Positions 53,159 to 62,917 of a stretch of DNA of 64,000 nt are shown here, piece by piece. Numbering within the stretch: position 1 is the stretch's first letter; every line of letters begins with the position of its first letter. Below the pieces are notes generated by a model, which was given only the letters and a program-made list of their open reading frames with translations, made no database searches and was not told where the DNA came from. This DNA is from Marifrigoribacter sp965178585. Its GTDB lineage: Bacteria > Bacteroidota > Bacteroidia > Flavobacteriales > Flavobacteriaceae. The translations under genes were made by a program, and so were the position numbers. The stretch is from contig OZ238267.1 of the NCBI GenBank assembly GCA_965178585.1, positions 2,604,001 to 2,668,000 on the forward strand, given 5' to 3'.

Positions 53159-53728
53159 TTATTTGTTAATTCCTTTTAACAGAACTTCAGATAAATTTGT
53201 AGCTAAAACACTTGGTTTCATATCCTCTTTTTGCGGAATCCAGATATACAATGAACGCAAGGTAGAAAGTATTGAAAACAACATAATATCTGGGTTAATA
53301 TTTTTTATTTCATTTTTTAATATCCCGTCTTTTATAATTTCTCTAAAAGAGTTTTCATAATCTACTCTAAGTTTCAAATAATTGTTTAATTGATCTTTTA
53401 AATGCATCCAATCGTTATTTAAAGATGCCATCCCATTTGTATTTCTACTAGTTATATCAATATGTAATGCTATTATTTGTTTTAATTTCTCAACACAATT
53501 GTTATTACTATCTTTTATTTTATCCAAACCTTCTATAAATTCTTCCGCTAATGAGATAATAATAAAAGTTAGAATTTCTTCTTTATTTTTAATATGATTA
53601 TAAAGGCTAGCAGCTTTAATACCCATAGCTTTCGCAATATCACGCATGGTTACTGCGCTATATCCTTTTTCTTTAAAAAGAGTAGATGCAACGGTAATTA
53701 TTTCTAATTTTCTAGGGCTTGGACTCAT
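53159..53728 (-). CDS. TetR/AcrR family transcriptional regulator (PaaR-like)
   Basis: 189 aa with an N-terminal helix-turn-helix (YSAVTMRDIAKAMGIKAASL then YNHIKNKEEIL, about residues 20-50) and a variable helical ligand domain. It stands just upstream of paaE in the same direction, with a perfect palindrome between. In Thermus and some Actinobacteria a TetR-family PaaR represses the paa genes and is released by phenylacetyl-CoA; a similar role here is inferred from position. Its own start is divergent from the aromatic amino acid hydroxylase gene (78-base gap). A weak inverted repeat (AATTCT...AGAATT, 53764-53781) lies in that gap. Confidence 0.9.
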   Translation of the reverse strand: MSPSPRKLEIITVASTLFKEKGYSAVTMRDIAKAMGIKAASLYNHIKNKEEILTFIIISLAEEFIEGLDKIKDSNNNCVEKLKQIIALHIDITSRNTNGMASLNNDWMHLKDQLNNYLKLRVDYENSFREIIKDGILKNEIKNINPDIMLFSILSTLRSLYIWIPQKEDMKPSVLATNLSEVLLKGINK

Positions 53729-53794
53729 TGAAAAGGCAAGTTATCATTTCTTTTTTTATTTTCAATTCTGAATTAAGAATTAATAAGATTATTC

Positions 53795-53802
53795 TATTTT
53801 TG
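53795..53802 (+). promoter_or_regulatory. -7 promoter box of the aromatic amino acid hydroxylase gene
   Basis: TATTTTTG fits TAnnTTTG and ends 4 bases before the ATG at 53807. Transcription would begin at or next to the start codon, so the message may be leaderless. Confidence 0.5.
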
Positions 53803-53806
53803 ATAT

Positions 53807-55534
53807 ATGTCTGATCAAATAAAATCGAATCCACTATTAGATAGATTGCCTCCACATCTGAAGCAATTTATGAAGCCACAAGATTACCAACAATACACAC
53901 CAATTAATCAAGCTGTTTGGCGTTATGTAATGCTTAAAAACGTTGACTACCTTTCTAAGGTTGCTCACGAAAGCTATTTAGAAGGTTTGGAGAAAACTGG
54001 TATTTCTATCGATCATATACCTTCAATGTATGGAATGAATAGAATTCTAAAAGAAATTGGTTGGGCAGCAGTTGCAGTGGATGGGTTTATCCCTCCAAAT
54101 GCATTTATGGAATTTCAAGCCTATAAAGTTTTAGTGATTGCTAGTGAAATAAGACAATTAGAAAACATTGAATATACTCCAGCTCCCGATATTATTCATG
54201 AAGGTGCTGGCCATGCACCTATTATTGCAAGTCCAGATTATGCCGAATATTTAAGAAGGTTTGGAGAAATAGGAGCTAAAGCTATTTCTAGTGCTCATGA
54301 TTTGGAAATGTATGAAGCAATTAGAGAACTTTCAATATTAAAAGAAGCTGAGGGGATATCTGAAACTATTATTGATGCTGCAGAAAAGAAAGTAGAAGAA
54401 TTACAAAGTAAAGATGTTCCAAATTCAGAAATTACATTAATCAGAAATTTACATTGGTGGACGGTGGAATATGGGTTAGTTGGCACTGTGGGTGATCCCA
54501 AACTTTACGGAGCAGGTTTACTTTCTTCTATTGGAGAAAGTGCTTGGTGTTTAAAAGAAGAGGTTAAAAAAATACCCTATTCAATTGATGCTGCTTATCA
54601 AAATTTTGATATTACAAAACCACAACCTCAATTGTATGTAACACCCGATTTTGCTTATCTACAGGAAGTTTTAGAAGAATTTGCTAATACTATGGCAGTT
54701 AGAAAAGGAGGCTGGAGAGGATTAAATAAATTAATAGAATCTAAACAATTAGGCACTATAGAATTAAGTACTGGGCTACAAATTTCTGGTGTTTTTAGTC
54801 AAATGATAAAAAATGAAGACAACGAAGTAGTTTTCTTTAAAACAGATGGACCTACTGCATTATCTTACCGAGAAAAAGAAGTAATTGGTCATGGCATTGC
54901 AGCTCATAAACATGGTTTCAGTTCGCCATTAGGAAAATTAAAAGGGATTAACCTTGCCATAGAGAATATGGGGCCTCGAGATTTACAGGCTTATAATTTT
55001 TATGACGGAAAAGAAATTTCTTTTGAGTTTGAAAGCGGAATCAATGTAACTGGATTAAATGTAACTGGAATTCGTAATTTAAGAGGTGAATTAATGCTTA
55101 TTCAGTTTACAGATTGCACAGTTACTTATAAGAATGAAGTCCTATTTTCTCCTGAAATGGGGGATTTTGATATGGCTGTTGGTAAAGAAATTGTTTCTGC
55201 TTTTACAGGAGCCGCTGATTATAATTCATTCCCTATATTATTAAAACCTAGCGATACTAAAACCATTATTAATTCTCAATCTCAAAAAGAAAAAGATTTA
55301 AATGAGTTGTATAAAAAGGTTAGAAACATACGAGAAAACAATGAAGCTTTAGAATCCTTATACCCAATATTTAAAGCACTAAAAAAAGAGCATCCAACAG
55401 ATTGGCTGCTCTCTTTAGAAATTTTTGAATTAACTAAAAATCAGGAAATATTATCACATCTTGAATCTTTAAAAAAAGAAAGGCCTAAAATTTCCCATTT
55501 AATAGATAATGGTTTAGAATTAATAAACCGCTAA
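53807..55534 (+). CDS. Aromatic amino acid hydroxylase, long form (phenylalanine 4-monooxygenase type)
   Basis: 575 aa. The tetrahydropterin-dependent catalytic domain covers about residues 10-330: the iron ligands are His131 and His136 in HEGAGHAP and a Glu in WWTVEYGLVG; AVWRYVM and RRFGEIGAKAIS are also typical. Bacterial phenylalanine hydroxylases are normally about 260-300 aa; this type carries a C-terminal extension (from about residue 330) of beta-rich then helical sequence (LSTGLQISGVFSQMI, NVTGLNVTGIRNLRGEL) of unknown role. It converts Phe to Tyr. It is divergent from the TetR-paa operon, and its 3' end overlaps lysA by 15 bases. Confidence 0.93.
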   Translation: MSDQIKSNPLLDRLPPHLKQFMKPQDYQQYTPINQAVWRYVMLKNVDYLSKVAHESYLEGLEKTGISIDHIPSMYGMNRILKEIGWAAVAVDGFIPPNAFMEFQAYKVLVIASEIRQLENIEYTPAPDIIHEGAGHAPIIASPDYAEYLRRFGEIGAKAISSAHDLEMYEAIRELSILKEAEGISETIIDAAEKKVEELQSKDVPNSEITLIRNLHWWTVEYGLVGTVGDPKLYGAGLLSSIGESAWCLKEEVKKIPYSIDAAYQNFDITKPQPQLYVTPDFAYLQEVLEEFANTMAVRKGGWRGLNKLIESKQLGTIELSTGLQISGVFSQMIKNEDNEVVFFKTDGPTALSYREKEVIGHGIAAHKHGFSSPLGKLKGINLAIENMGPRDLQAYNFYDGKEISFEFESGINVTGLNVTGIRNLRGELMLIQFTDCTVTYKNEVLFSPEMGDFDMAVGKEIVSAFTGAADYNSFPILLKPSDTKTIINSQSQKEKDLNELYKKVRNIRENNEALESLYPIFKALKKEHPTDWLLSLEIFELTKNQEILSHLESLKKERPKISHLIDNGLELINR

Positions 55535-56665
55535 TGGCAAATCTCTTAAATTATATCGAGACGCCATGACTTCTCCATAAGCACCACAAGAATTTATTAC
55601 CATTACATCTCCTCTTTTCGTTTCAGGTAATTCAATTGATTTTCCGAAGCAATCAGAGGACTCACAAATAGGACCTACCACATCGTATTTTTCGTAATTT
55701 TCTACTTTAGAAGTAAGATTTTCAATATGATGATGTGCTTGATATAGTGCTGGTCTAATTAACTCAGTCATACCAGCATCAATTATTGCAAAATTGGTTT
55801 TTATTCCTTTTTTTACATATAAAACTTTACTTACTAAAGATCCACATTGTCCAACAATAGAACGACCAAGTTCAAAATGTAATTCTTGTTGCGGCCTTAA
55901 TTCTAATAAATCATTAAACAATTTAAAATACGATTTAAAATCCGGAATTAATTCATCTTTTGGATTTTCATAATTAATACCCAATCCTCCTCCAACATTA
56001 ATATGTTGAACAATAATATGATGTTCATAAAACCACTTTTGTATTTCGTTAACTCTTAAACACAAGCCTTTAAAATTATTTAAATCTGTTATCTGAGAAC
56101 CTATATGAAAATGCAATCCAATTAAGTTTAGATTATTAAGTTCTTTTAAAACCGTTAAGACCTCTTCCAATTCCCATCTATTAATTCCAAATTTATTTTC
56201 TTCTAAACCTGTAGTAATATAATAATGGGTATTTGCCTTTACATTAGGGTTAATTCTTAAAGCAATATTGGCTACTTTATTTTTCTTTTTAGCTAGTTCA
56301 TTAATAACTCTTAATTCTGGAATAGATTCACAGTTAAAACAAAAAATATCATGGTCCAAACCAATATTAATTTCTTCATCTGTTTTACCGACTCCAGCAA
56401 ATGCAATTTTATTTGCAGTAAAACCATTTTCTAAAGACTTTACTATTTCATTCCCACTTACACAATCTGCACCCAATCCAAAACTAATTATTCTTTTTAG
56501 AATTTCATTATTAGAATTTGCTTTTAGTGCATAATGCACATGGTAACTATACTTACTAGACTCTTCTATTACTACTTTTAATGTTTCACTTAATAACTCT
56601 AAATTATAATAATAAAAAGGAGTCTTAGTATTCGTGAAGCGCTCGATTAAATCTGAATTATACAT
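55520..56665 (-). CDS. lysA: Diaminopimelate decarboxylase
   Basis: Last step of lysine biosynthesis, meso-diaminopimelate to lysine. 381 aa, fold type III PLP enzyme: YHVHYALKANSN with PLP-Lys48, LNLIGLHFHIGSQITDL, GGGLGINYENP, and the C-terminal GPICESSDCFGKSIELP with the active-site Cys. It begins 1 base after lysC and forms an operon with it. The 3' end runs into the convergent hydroxylase gene. Confidence 0.96.
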   Translation of the reverse strand: MYNSDLIERFTNTKTPFYYYNLELLSETLKVVIEESSKYSYHVHYALKANSNNEILKRIISFGLGADCVSGNEIVKSLENGFTANKIAFAGVGKTDEEINIGLDHDIFCFNCESIPELRVINELAKKKNKVANIALRINPNVKANTHYYITTGLEENKFGINRWELEEVLTVLKELNNLNLIGLHFHIGSQITDLNNFKGLCLRVNEIQKWFYEHHIIVQHINVGGGLGINYENPKDELIPDFKSYFKLFNDLLELRPQQELHFELGRSIVGQCGSLVSKVLYVKKGIKTNFAIIDAGMTELIRPALYQAHHHIENLTSKVENYEKYDVVGPICESSDCFGKSIELPETKRGDVMVINSCGAYGEVMASRYNLRDLPLAVY

Positions 56666-56666
56666 A

Positions 56667-57977
56667 TTAAAATAAAGTAGTATTTAAGTTAATCAATGCT
56701 TCTTTTTTATGTTTTGAATCTATCAAAATGGAAACATTGTGTCTGCTTCCACCATAGGATATCATTCTGACCGGTATAGATTCTAACGCTTTAAATATAG
56801 TTACTGCATAACCTTTACTCTCTGCAATAAAATCACCTACCACACAAATAATTGATCGATTGGTTTCTACTTCTACTTTTCCATACTTATTTAATTCAAA
56901 AACAATATCTTCTAGGTTTTTTGAATCGTCAATAGTAATAGAAACTGCTACTTCAGATGTAGTAATCATATCGATTGATGTTTTATAAATTTCGAATATT
57001 TCGAAAACTTTTCTCATAAAACCATGAGCCAACAACATTCTTCCACTATTAATTTTTATAGCTGTAATACCATCTTTTGCGGCAATTGCTTTTATTCCTT
57101 TTTTATTAGTCTCACTTGTGATTAAGGTACCGTAAGCTTCTGGCTGCATTGTGTTTTTTAACCTAACCGGAATATTAGCTAATTTAGCAGGGTGTATACT
57201 TGCTGGGTGCAAAATTTTGGCTCCAAAATAAGCAAGCTCTGCAGCTTCTTCAAAAGAAATGTTAGTTAAAGACTTGGTATTTTCAATAATTCTTGGATCG
57301 TTATTATGCATTCCATCAATATCCGTCCAAATCTGAATTTCTTCAGCATTGATACCGACACCAACTAAGGATGCTGTATAATCACTACCTCCTCTTTTTA
57401 AATTATCAATCTCTCCAAAAGTATTTCTTGAGATATACCCTTGTGTAATAAATAAACAATCATCTGGGTAGGAATTAATTTCTCTATTTATATTTTCTTT
57501 AATATAAAACGCATCAGGCTCACCATCTTTATCGGTTCGCATAAAATTCAATGCTGGAATTAACACTGATTTTATTTTGTTTTCTTTTAAATAATAATGA
57601 AATAAAGCTGTTGAAATCAGCTCCCCTTGAGCTAATAAAGATCTTTCCTCAAAAAGTGTAAACACATCATTTGTAAATGACTTTACATCGTTAAAATGAG
57701 ACCTAATTAATTCTTCACCCTTTTGCTTAAATTCTTTTGATTTAAAAAGGTCATCTACAACTTGTAAATATTTCTCTTCTAATGATTTTATTAAATTTAG
57801 AGCATCTTTAGGTTTCTGTTTATATAAAGAATCTGCTATTTCAACTAAACTATTTGTTGTTCCAGACATTGCTGAAAGCACGACAACTTTCTTCTGTTTG
57901 GTATTAACTAATTTAGCAACATTTTGTATTCTTTCTACATTTCCTAGAGATGTTCCTCCAAATTTAAGTACAATCAT
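56667..57977 (-). CDS. lysC: Aspartate kinase (monofunctional)
   Basis: 436 aa. The kinase domain (1-290) begins VLKFGGTSLGNVERIQNVAK and contains FITQGYISRNTFGEIDNLKR, GGSDYTASLVGVGINA and ILHPASIHPAKLANIPVRLK. Two ACT domains follow (about 300-436). It makes aspartyl phosphate, the committed step to lysine, diaminopimelate, threonine and methionine; here it is paired only with lysA. There is no homoserine dehydrogenase fusion. I see no riboswitch in the 111-base leader, only a 6-bp inverted repeat TTATCA/TGATAA (57995-58011). Confidence 0.95.
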   Translation of the reverse strand: MIVLKFGGTSLGNVERIQNVAKLVNTKQKKVVVLSAMSGTTNSLVEIADSLYKQKPKDALNLIKSLEEKYLQVVDDLFKSKEFKQKGEELIRSHFNDVKSFTNDVFTLFEERSLLAQGELISTALFHYYLKENKIKSVLIPALNFMRTDKDGEPDAFYIKENINREINSYPDDCLFITQGYISRNTFGEIDNLKRGGSDYTASLVGVGINAEEIQIWTDIDGMHNNDPRIIENTKSLTNISFEEAAELAYFGAKILHPASIHPAKLANIPVRLKNTMQPEAYGTLITSETNKKGIKAIAAKDGITAIKINSGRMLLAHGFMRKVFEIFEIYKTSIDMITTSEVAVSITIDDSKNLEDIVFELNKYGKVEVETNRSIICVVGDFIAESKGYAVTIFKALESIPVRMISYGGSRHNVSILIDSKHKKEALINLNTTLF

Positions 57978-58088
57978 TGTTAACCTTTTTTAGCTTATCA
58001 TTTATTGATAAATGTTTAAAATTTAAGCCGGCTAATATACTACTGGAAAGAATATAAACTAATAAAAATGGACTATATATTTAATCAA

Positions 58089-60815
58089 TTATAAATCAAA
58101 CTTAACAACTAACATAACTATTCTAGGAAGGACATAATATTGAGTAGTTGAGTTTGATTCATCATTAAAACTATCGCTGTTGGTAAATTCAGTATCAAGA
58201 ATATTCGTGGCCTGAATTTTAAACTCCCAAGGACTATCCCCTTTTCTAAAAAATAAATTGGCATCTAAAAAAGAATATTTATTTTCAATGGTGTTTGCTT
58301 TGTCAGAATAGTTATAAAAATTCCAATCTGCAGTGAATGTAAAATGCTTTAAAAAGTTAACATCCAAATTAGCAAAAGGGCTGTGTGTGTAAAAAGTTTG
58401 TGGTACGTTACCGTTTTCATAATCATTAATTATGGCATTGTATCCTACTTCAAAATTGGGCCATTTATTAAAATTAGATTGAACACTGGCTTTATAGTTT
58501 TGAGTAAAACTTGTACTTTCGGTCACTTCGGTATTAATATTATTAAATGTAGTACTATAACTTAATCTTGCATTAGCTTTAAATTGAATTTTTTTAACTC
58601 GCTTACTAAATTGTCCAAATCCTGAAAACGTTTCGTCTGGAAAACTACTTGCCATATTAATAGGTGTACTCACTTGATTAATTCCTACTAACAATGAATT
58701 GTATTTGATCGATTCAATTCTTCTAGAATAACTTAATGAACCATTAATATTTGTATAATTAAACATATTAAAGTTAAAATAGTTTAAGCTATAATTATGA
58801 GATAAAGAGTTTTCTAGGTTTCTATTTCCTCTAAACATTCTGTTATAATTGCTAAAAACATACGCTTCAGCATAATCATTAACATCTGTATATTGAGACA
58901 TGATTGAATAGTTAAATCGTAAGCTTTCACTCTTTTTTAGTTCTAATAATATATTTAAATCTGGTAATACGTTCCAATCATTTTGTGAAACTGAAGTTCC
59001 TAATTGTTCATTCTTTAAAATGTAATTATGTAAATTAAGACCAGGTGTAAAAGTGAATTTACCTGTTTTAATTTTATAATGAACCCCCAAAAACAGATCG
59101 GTAAAATTATATTGAACATCGTTTATTAACGAATACACATTCTCTTCAGGGTCTGGCAAGGCATCTGTAAAATCAATACGATCACTATTATCTAATAACT
59201 GAAATATATTAGAGTTAAATTTCTGATTACTTAATGTGGAACCAAGAGTAAAATTAATATTACTCTTATTATTTATAATATAATAGTAATCTACCTTGGC
59301 ATCTAATTTATTAGTCTTAATATTCTTTTCTTGATTGATATTGTATCGGTCCTGATCTTCGTCAACTGGGATAATTCCACTAAAAGGTAATAAATCCACA
59401 ATGGCATTATAAAAAGGATCTTCATCCTGATACAAATGTTGAACCTGTGCTGCAAGAATATTATCTTCATCTAATGTATAATATATGTTAGCATTTTGGT
59501 TAATTGAAGAAGGCTTGTTTTCTTTTTCTTCATCAATATTATTTGTGGTTTCATCTACAAGAGATATTGTATTGTTAAATTCAGTTTGCTTAGATGTTTT
59601 ATAAAGTGCATCATAATCAAATTGAAAATTGACATTGGGTTTGTAGATACTACTTACTTTTAACATCCCTAACTGTGAACGTTGATCACTTACTCGATTG
59701 GTAGTTTCTGTAGCTTCTGAAGAAACATAATTTCTAATCGTATTGGTAATCATATTGGTTTTGTTATCAGACAAAATTGCAAAACCACTTAAATCCCATT
59801 TATCAGAAAGTTCAATACTAAAATTCCCAGCAAAGAATATTGTTTCAATATCGTTAGCTCTATTGTTCTGCATTAAAGTAAAACCAAGATCGCTTTCTGA
59901 TATATTAAAATTAGTACCACCACCTCTGTTAAAGTTTCTAAAGCCTCCTGTAAACTTAAAATAGTCTCTAAAAGTAAAAGGAACCTCTCCGATATTATTA
60001 AAATCTGTAATAAGATTAATGCTGTATTTTGGGCTATAATAAAACAATTTAGGGTGTATTAAATACCTGCCTTCATCTTCTGCAATTCCAGCTCCAGCAG
60101 TAACTTCGCCAAACCAAAAATTCTTTTTCCCTTCTTTAAGTTTTATGTTAATTGCAACATTATCTTGATCGTTTCCAACACCACGCATCTGATCTACTTC
60201 GTTATAATTACGAAGTACTTCTACCTTATCAACAGCATCTGCAGGAATATTTTTAGTAGCTAATTTTGAATCCCCGTCGAAAAAATCTTTTCCTTCAACC
60301 ATTACTTTAGAAACCGTTTTTCCTTCTACTTCTATTTCTCCATCATCATTAATTTCAACCCCAGGTAGTTTTTTCATAACATCACCAAGTTTTCTTTCAT
60401 TACCGTTGGTAAATGAATCTGCATTATAAACAATTGTATCTCCTTTTACCGTCACAGGCATTTCGTAAACCAATTCTACCCCATCCAATTCTGAAGCTTT
60501 TGAATTAAGAACAAAATCTTGATTTAAATCTTCACCATTTTCGGATACTGAAATTTCCATTTCTACTGTTTCGTAACCTAAAAAGCTTGCTTTTAAAATG
60601 TAAGTATTATTTAAGGGTAAATCTAATTGAAAACGCCCTTCATAATTAGTAATCCCATAAGATTCAATAGCTCCAGATGACTTTACAGTTGCTATTACAT
60701 TAGCTAATTCTAAAGGATTACCGATACTATCTTTTATAACACCTCTTAGCTTTATGTTTTGAGCTGTAAGAGATAAAGTAAAAAACAATATAAATAAGGT
60801 GATTATTTTTTTCAT
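58089..60815 (-). CDS. TonB-dependent receptor-like outer membrane protein
   Basis: 908 aa. A signal peptide (1-18, ending SLTAQ) is followed by a carboxypeptidase-regulatory-like beta-sandwich (about 22-105: LRGVIKDSIGNPLELANVIA) and a plug domain (about 120-225: GDTIVYNADSFTNGNERKLG, VMKKLPGVEINDDGEIEVEG, VEGKDFFDGD). A large beta-barrel closes the chain. The last residues (VLPRIVMLVVKFDL) fit an outer membrane barrel. It is the type usually found with GLPGLI genes; the ligand is unknown but often thought to be a peptide or metal. The first GLPGLI gene lies 75 bases upstream on the same strand. Confidence 0.92.
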   Translation of the reverse strand: MKKIITLFILFFTLSLTAQNIKLRGVIKDSIGNPLELANVIATVKSSGAIESYGITNYEGRFQLDLPLNNTYILKASFLGYETVEMEISVSENGEDLNQDFVLNSKASELDGVELVYEMPVTVKGDTIVYNADSFTNGNERKLGDVMKKLPGVEINDDGEIEVEGKTVSKVMVEGKDFFDGDSKLATKNIPADAVDKVEVLRNYNEVDQMRGVGNDQDNVAINIKLKEGKKNFWFGEVTAGAGIAEDEGRYLIHPKLFYYSPKYSINLITDFNNIGEVPFTFRDYFKFTGGFRNFNRGGGTNFNISESDLGFTLMQNNRANDIETIFFAGNFSIELSDKWDLSGFAILSDNKTNMITNTIRNYVSSEATETTNRVSDQRSQLGMLKVSSIYKPNVNFQFDYDALYKTSKQTEFNNTISLVDETTNNIDEEKENKPSSINQNANIYYTLDEDNILAAQVQHLYQDEDPFYNAIVDLLPFSGIIPVDEDQDRYNINQEKNIKTNKLDAKVDYYYIINNKSNINFTLGSTLSNQKFNSNIFQLLDNSDRIDFTDALPDPEENVYSLINDVQYNFTDLFLGVHYKIKTGKFTFTPGLNLHNYILKNEQLGTSVSQNDWNVLPDLNILLELKKSESLRFNYSIMSQYTDVNDYAEAYVFSNYNRMFRGNRNLENSLSHNYSLNYFNFNMFNYTNINGSLSYSRRIESIKYNSLLVGINQVSTPINMASSFPDETFSGFGQFSKRVKKIQFKANARLSYSTTFNNINTEVTESTSFTQNYKASVQSNFNKWPNFEVGYNAIINDYENGNVPQTFYTHSPFANLDVNFLKHFTFTADWNFYNYSDKANTIENKYSFLDANLFFRKGDSPWEFKIQATNILDTEFTNSDSFNDESNSTTQYYVLPRIVMLVVKFDL

Positions 60816-60890
60816 AGTTAGTACCCACTTAATAGTTAGTGGTTATTTTTGATTGATTTATAAATAAGGAAAAAGTAATATCTCTAAAGG

Positions 60891-61787
60891 CTAATGTCTA
60901 CCTCCTCCACCTGGGCCACCTCGACTACCGCTATTTCTGAAATTTTCTCGCATCTCTTCCATTTTCACCTTCACAATTTTATTATATTCTTCGCGGCTGA
61001 CTTCTTTTCCTTTTTTTGGAGCTTTAATCTCCTCTGGTTCATTTGGGTTTAGCACTATTTTAGAACAAAGTATCGTTGTTCTATAAAAATTCAATTCTAA
61101 AATTAACCCTGGCAAACCAGCATATTCTCCAGGACCATTTTTTACTGGAATCATTGGAGTATACCAAGCAGTTACAATTACTTCTTTGGGCACTTCAATT
61201 TCATTAAAAGGGTCATCTGTCTTTGTACTGTCTGTAGTTTTTTCTGAATTGGCTTTCTCATCTTTTTCTTTAGCATCTCTATTTCTTCTTCTAGCCATAC
61301 TTAAATCGTTCTCATCTATCTTCTTAGTTGCAGTAGCTTTAAAAGCTACGTATTGCCCAATTTGTTTGGATTCTTTCTCCAATGTCCACTCTAGATTTGT
61401 AATAGTATCATTTATTAAAAACTGTTTCCCGAAAAACTCCCTTTCTTCTAATATTTGATTTTCTTTTAAGTTTTTATACTGAATCCCAGCAGCAAAACTT
61501 CCCATCATCATCCCCATCCTTCCACCTCGACCATTTGCCTCTGCTTCCAACTTTTCTTCTTCCTTATAAATGGATTCATTTTCGTTAAAAGTTAAAATGT
61601 ATGTTTTCTCAAGATAATTTTTCATTCTTTCGGCAATCATTTTTTTTGTATTCTCATCCATCCCAGGTCTACCAATCTCACTTGTTTTTACAGTAGTTTT
61701 TGATTCGTAGAAAGCTTGTCCGCTAATGGATTGTGCAAATGAAGTAATTGAAAATAAAGCGATACTCAGAAGTGTATAAAATTTCAT
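60891..61787 (-). CDS. GLPGLI family protein
   Basis: 298 aa with a signal peptide (1-18, ending TSFAQ). The family motif is in PVKNGPGEYAGLPGLILELN (about residues 214-233), preceded by VIVTAWYTPMIPV. Also present are a Met/Gly-rich stretch (GRGGRMGMMMGS), a Lys/Glu/Asp-rich loop and a Gly-rich C-terminus ending GGRH. GLPGLI proteins are periplasmic partners of TonB-dependent receptors with unknown biochemistry. It is a paralogue of the gene at 61883 (95-base gap). Confidence 0.93.
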   Translation of the reverse strand: MKFYTLLSIALFSITSFAQSISGQAFYESKTTVKTSEIGRPGMDENTKKMIAERMKNYLEKTYILTFNENESIYKEEEKLEAEANGRGGRMGMMMGSFAAGIQYKNLKENQILEEREFFGKQFLINDTITNLEWTLEKESKQIGQYVAFKATATKKIDENDLSMARRRNRDAKEKDEKANSEKTTDSTKTDDPFNEIEVPKEVIVTAWYTPMIPVKNGPGEYAGLPGLILELNFYRTTILCSKIVLNPNEPEEIKAPKKGKEVSREEYNKIVKVKMEEMRENFRNSGSRGGPGGGGRH

Positions 61788-61882
61788 ATTAGATTATTTA
61801 GTTAAATGGTTACTAAATTACGTGATTTATAAAATTTTTAGACTATTAAAACTCCTAAAGGTTTAATGGTTATTTTTAATAA

Positions 61883-62734
61883 TTAACCGCCAATTCTAAT
61901 TTCCATATGATTGCCATCATTTCTTCTATTAGAATTGAATTGTTCATCCATTTCTCTCATTTTCTTTTCCATAATAGCTTCAAACTCTTCTTGATTAACT
62001 TTTTTTCCTTTATTAGGTTCCTCAACATTAACGTTCCCTTTTGGATTGATTACAATTTTGTTACAAAGTATAGACTCACTTCCATCATTAATTTCTAAAA
62101 TTAAACCTGGCAATCCAAAATGATTACCTGGTCCATTTTTCACAGGGATTTGTAAGGTATACCAAGCAGTTACTGTTTGTTCCTCCTCGCCAACTTCTGG
62201 CTCTTCAGGCTCTTCATTAGAATTGACAGTCATTCTCATAACTCCAGAACTCCTTACCTTTCTTTTATAAGTAGCTTTAAAACAAGTGTATTGCCCAATG
62301 TTTTTAGTTTCTTTTTCTAAATTCCATTCAGGTTGTTCTAATTTATCTTGAATTAAAAACATTTTTCCAAATAAATCACTCTGATTGGTAAATCGATTCT
62401 CCTTTAAATTTTTATAAAGTACATTTCCAGCTCCGTCTCCAGCAACCATAATTTGAATTCCTCCAGAACTAGTATTGGATGGAGCTTCCAAATTTTCAGC
62501 TTCTTTATAAATAGACTCATGATTAGTAAACTCCAATGTATATTCTTTTTCAAATTGCTTTTTAAGCATCGCCATCATTTGCTTTTGCATGTCATCATTC
62601 ATATGAGTACTATCCATTTCAATATTCATTTTTCTTTGTGATTTATAAGTAGCAATTCCTTTAAAATCTTGAGCATATATTAATGATGTAAAAAATAATG
62701 TCGCTATTAAAGTAAGGGTAAATAAGGTTTTCAT
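61883..62734 (-). CDS. GLPGLI family protein, second copy
   Basis: 283 aa with a signal peptide (1-21, ending LIYAQ). Family motif GPGNHFGLPGLILEIND (about residues 203-219) with the preceding TVTAWYTLQIPVKN; conserved NLKENRF and NLEKETKNIGQYTCFKATY. The domain order is the same as in the neighbouring paralogue, but the middle acidic loop differs (EEPEEPEVGEEE). The three genes at 58089-62734 probably form one locus, though the gaps of 75-95 bases leave room for separate promoters. Confidence 0.92.
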   Translation of the reverse strand: MKTLFTLTLIATLFFTSLIYAQDFKGIATYKSQRKMNIEMDSTHMNDDMQKQMMAMLKKQFEKEYTLEFTNHESIYKEAENLEAPSNTSSGGIQIMVAGDGAGNVLYKNLKENRFTNQSDLFGKMFLIQDKLEQPEWNLEKETKNIGQYTCFKATYKRKVRSSGVMRMTVNSNEEPEEPEVGEEEQTVTAWYTLQIPVKNGPGNHFGLPGLILEINDGSESILCNKIVINPKGNVNVEEPNKGKKVNQEEFEAIMEKKMREMDEQFNSNRRNDGNHMEIRIGG

Positions 62735-62790
62735 TGTTTATTATATTTTAAATTGATGCTGCAAATATGAAAAAGAAAATATGAAAACAA

Positions 62791-62817
62791 GGTTAATCAA
62801 TGTTAACTAGTGTTAAC
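62791..62817. promoter_or_regulatory. Phased TGTTAAC sites upstream of the desaturase gene
   Basis: Three 10-base units: GGTTAATCAA, TGTTAACTAG, TGTTAACCTT. The core TGTTAAC occurs at 62801-62807 and 62811-62817, one helical turn apart, about 100 bases before the desaturase ATG. The same pair appears at 63923-63939. Confidence 0.5.
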
Positions 62818-62917
62818 CTTTTACCGCGCTTTACATATATTTATAATAAGAAGTGATTCATTTTAATAGTAAAATTCAGCACATAAAAGTATATTGCACC
62901 TCTAATCATTAGAAAGT

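Noticed and set aside
57978..58088. Lysine riboswitch before lysC
   Set aside because: The leader is short, AT-rich and lacks the multi-stem conserved core; only a 6-bp inverted repeat is seen.
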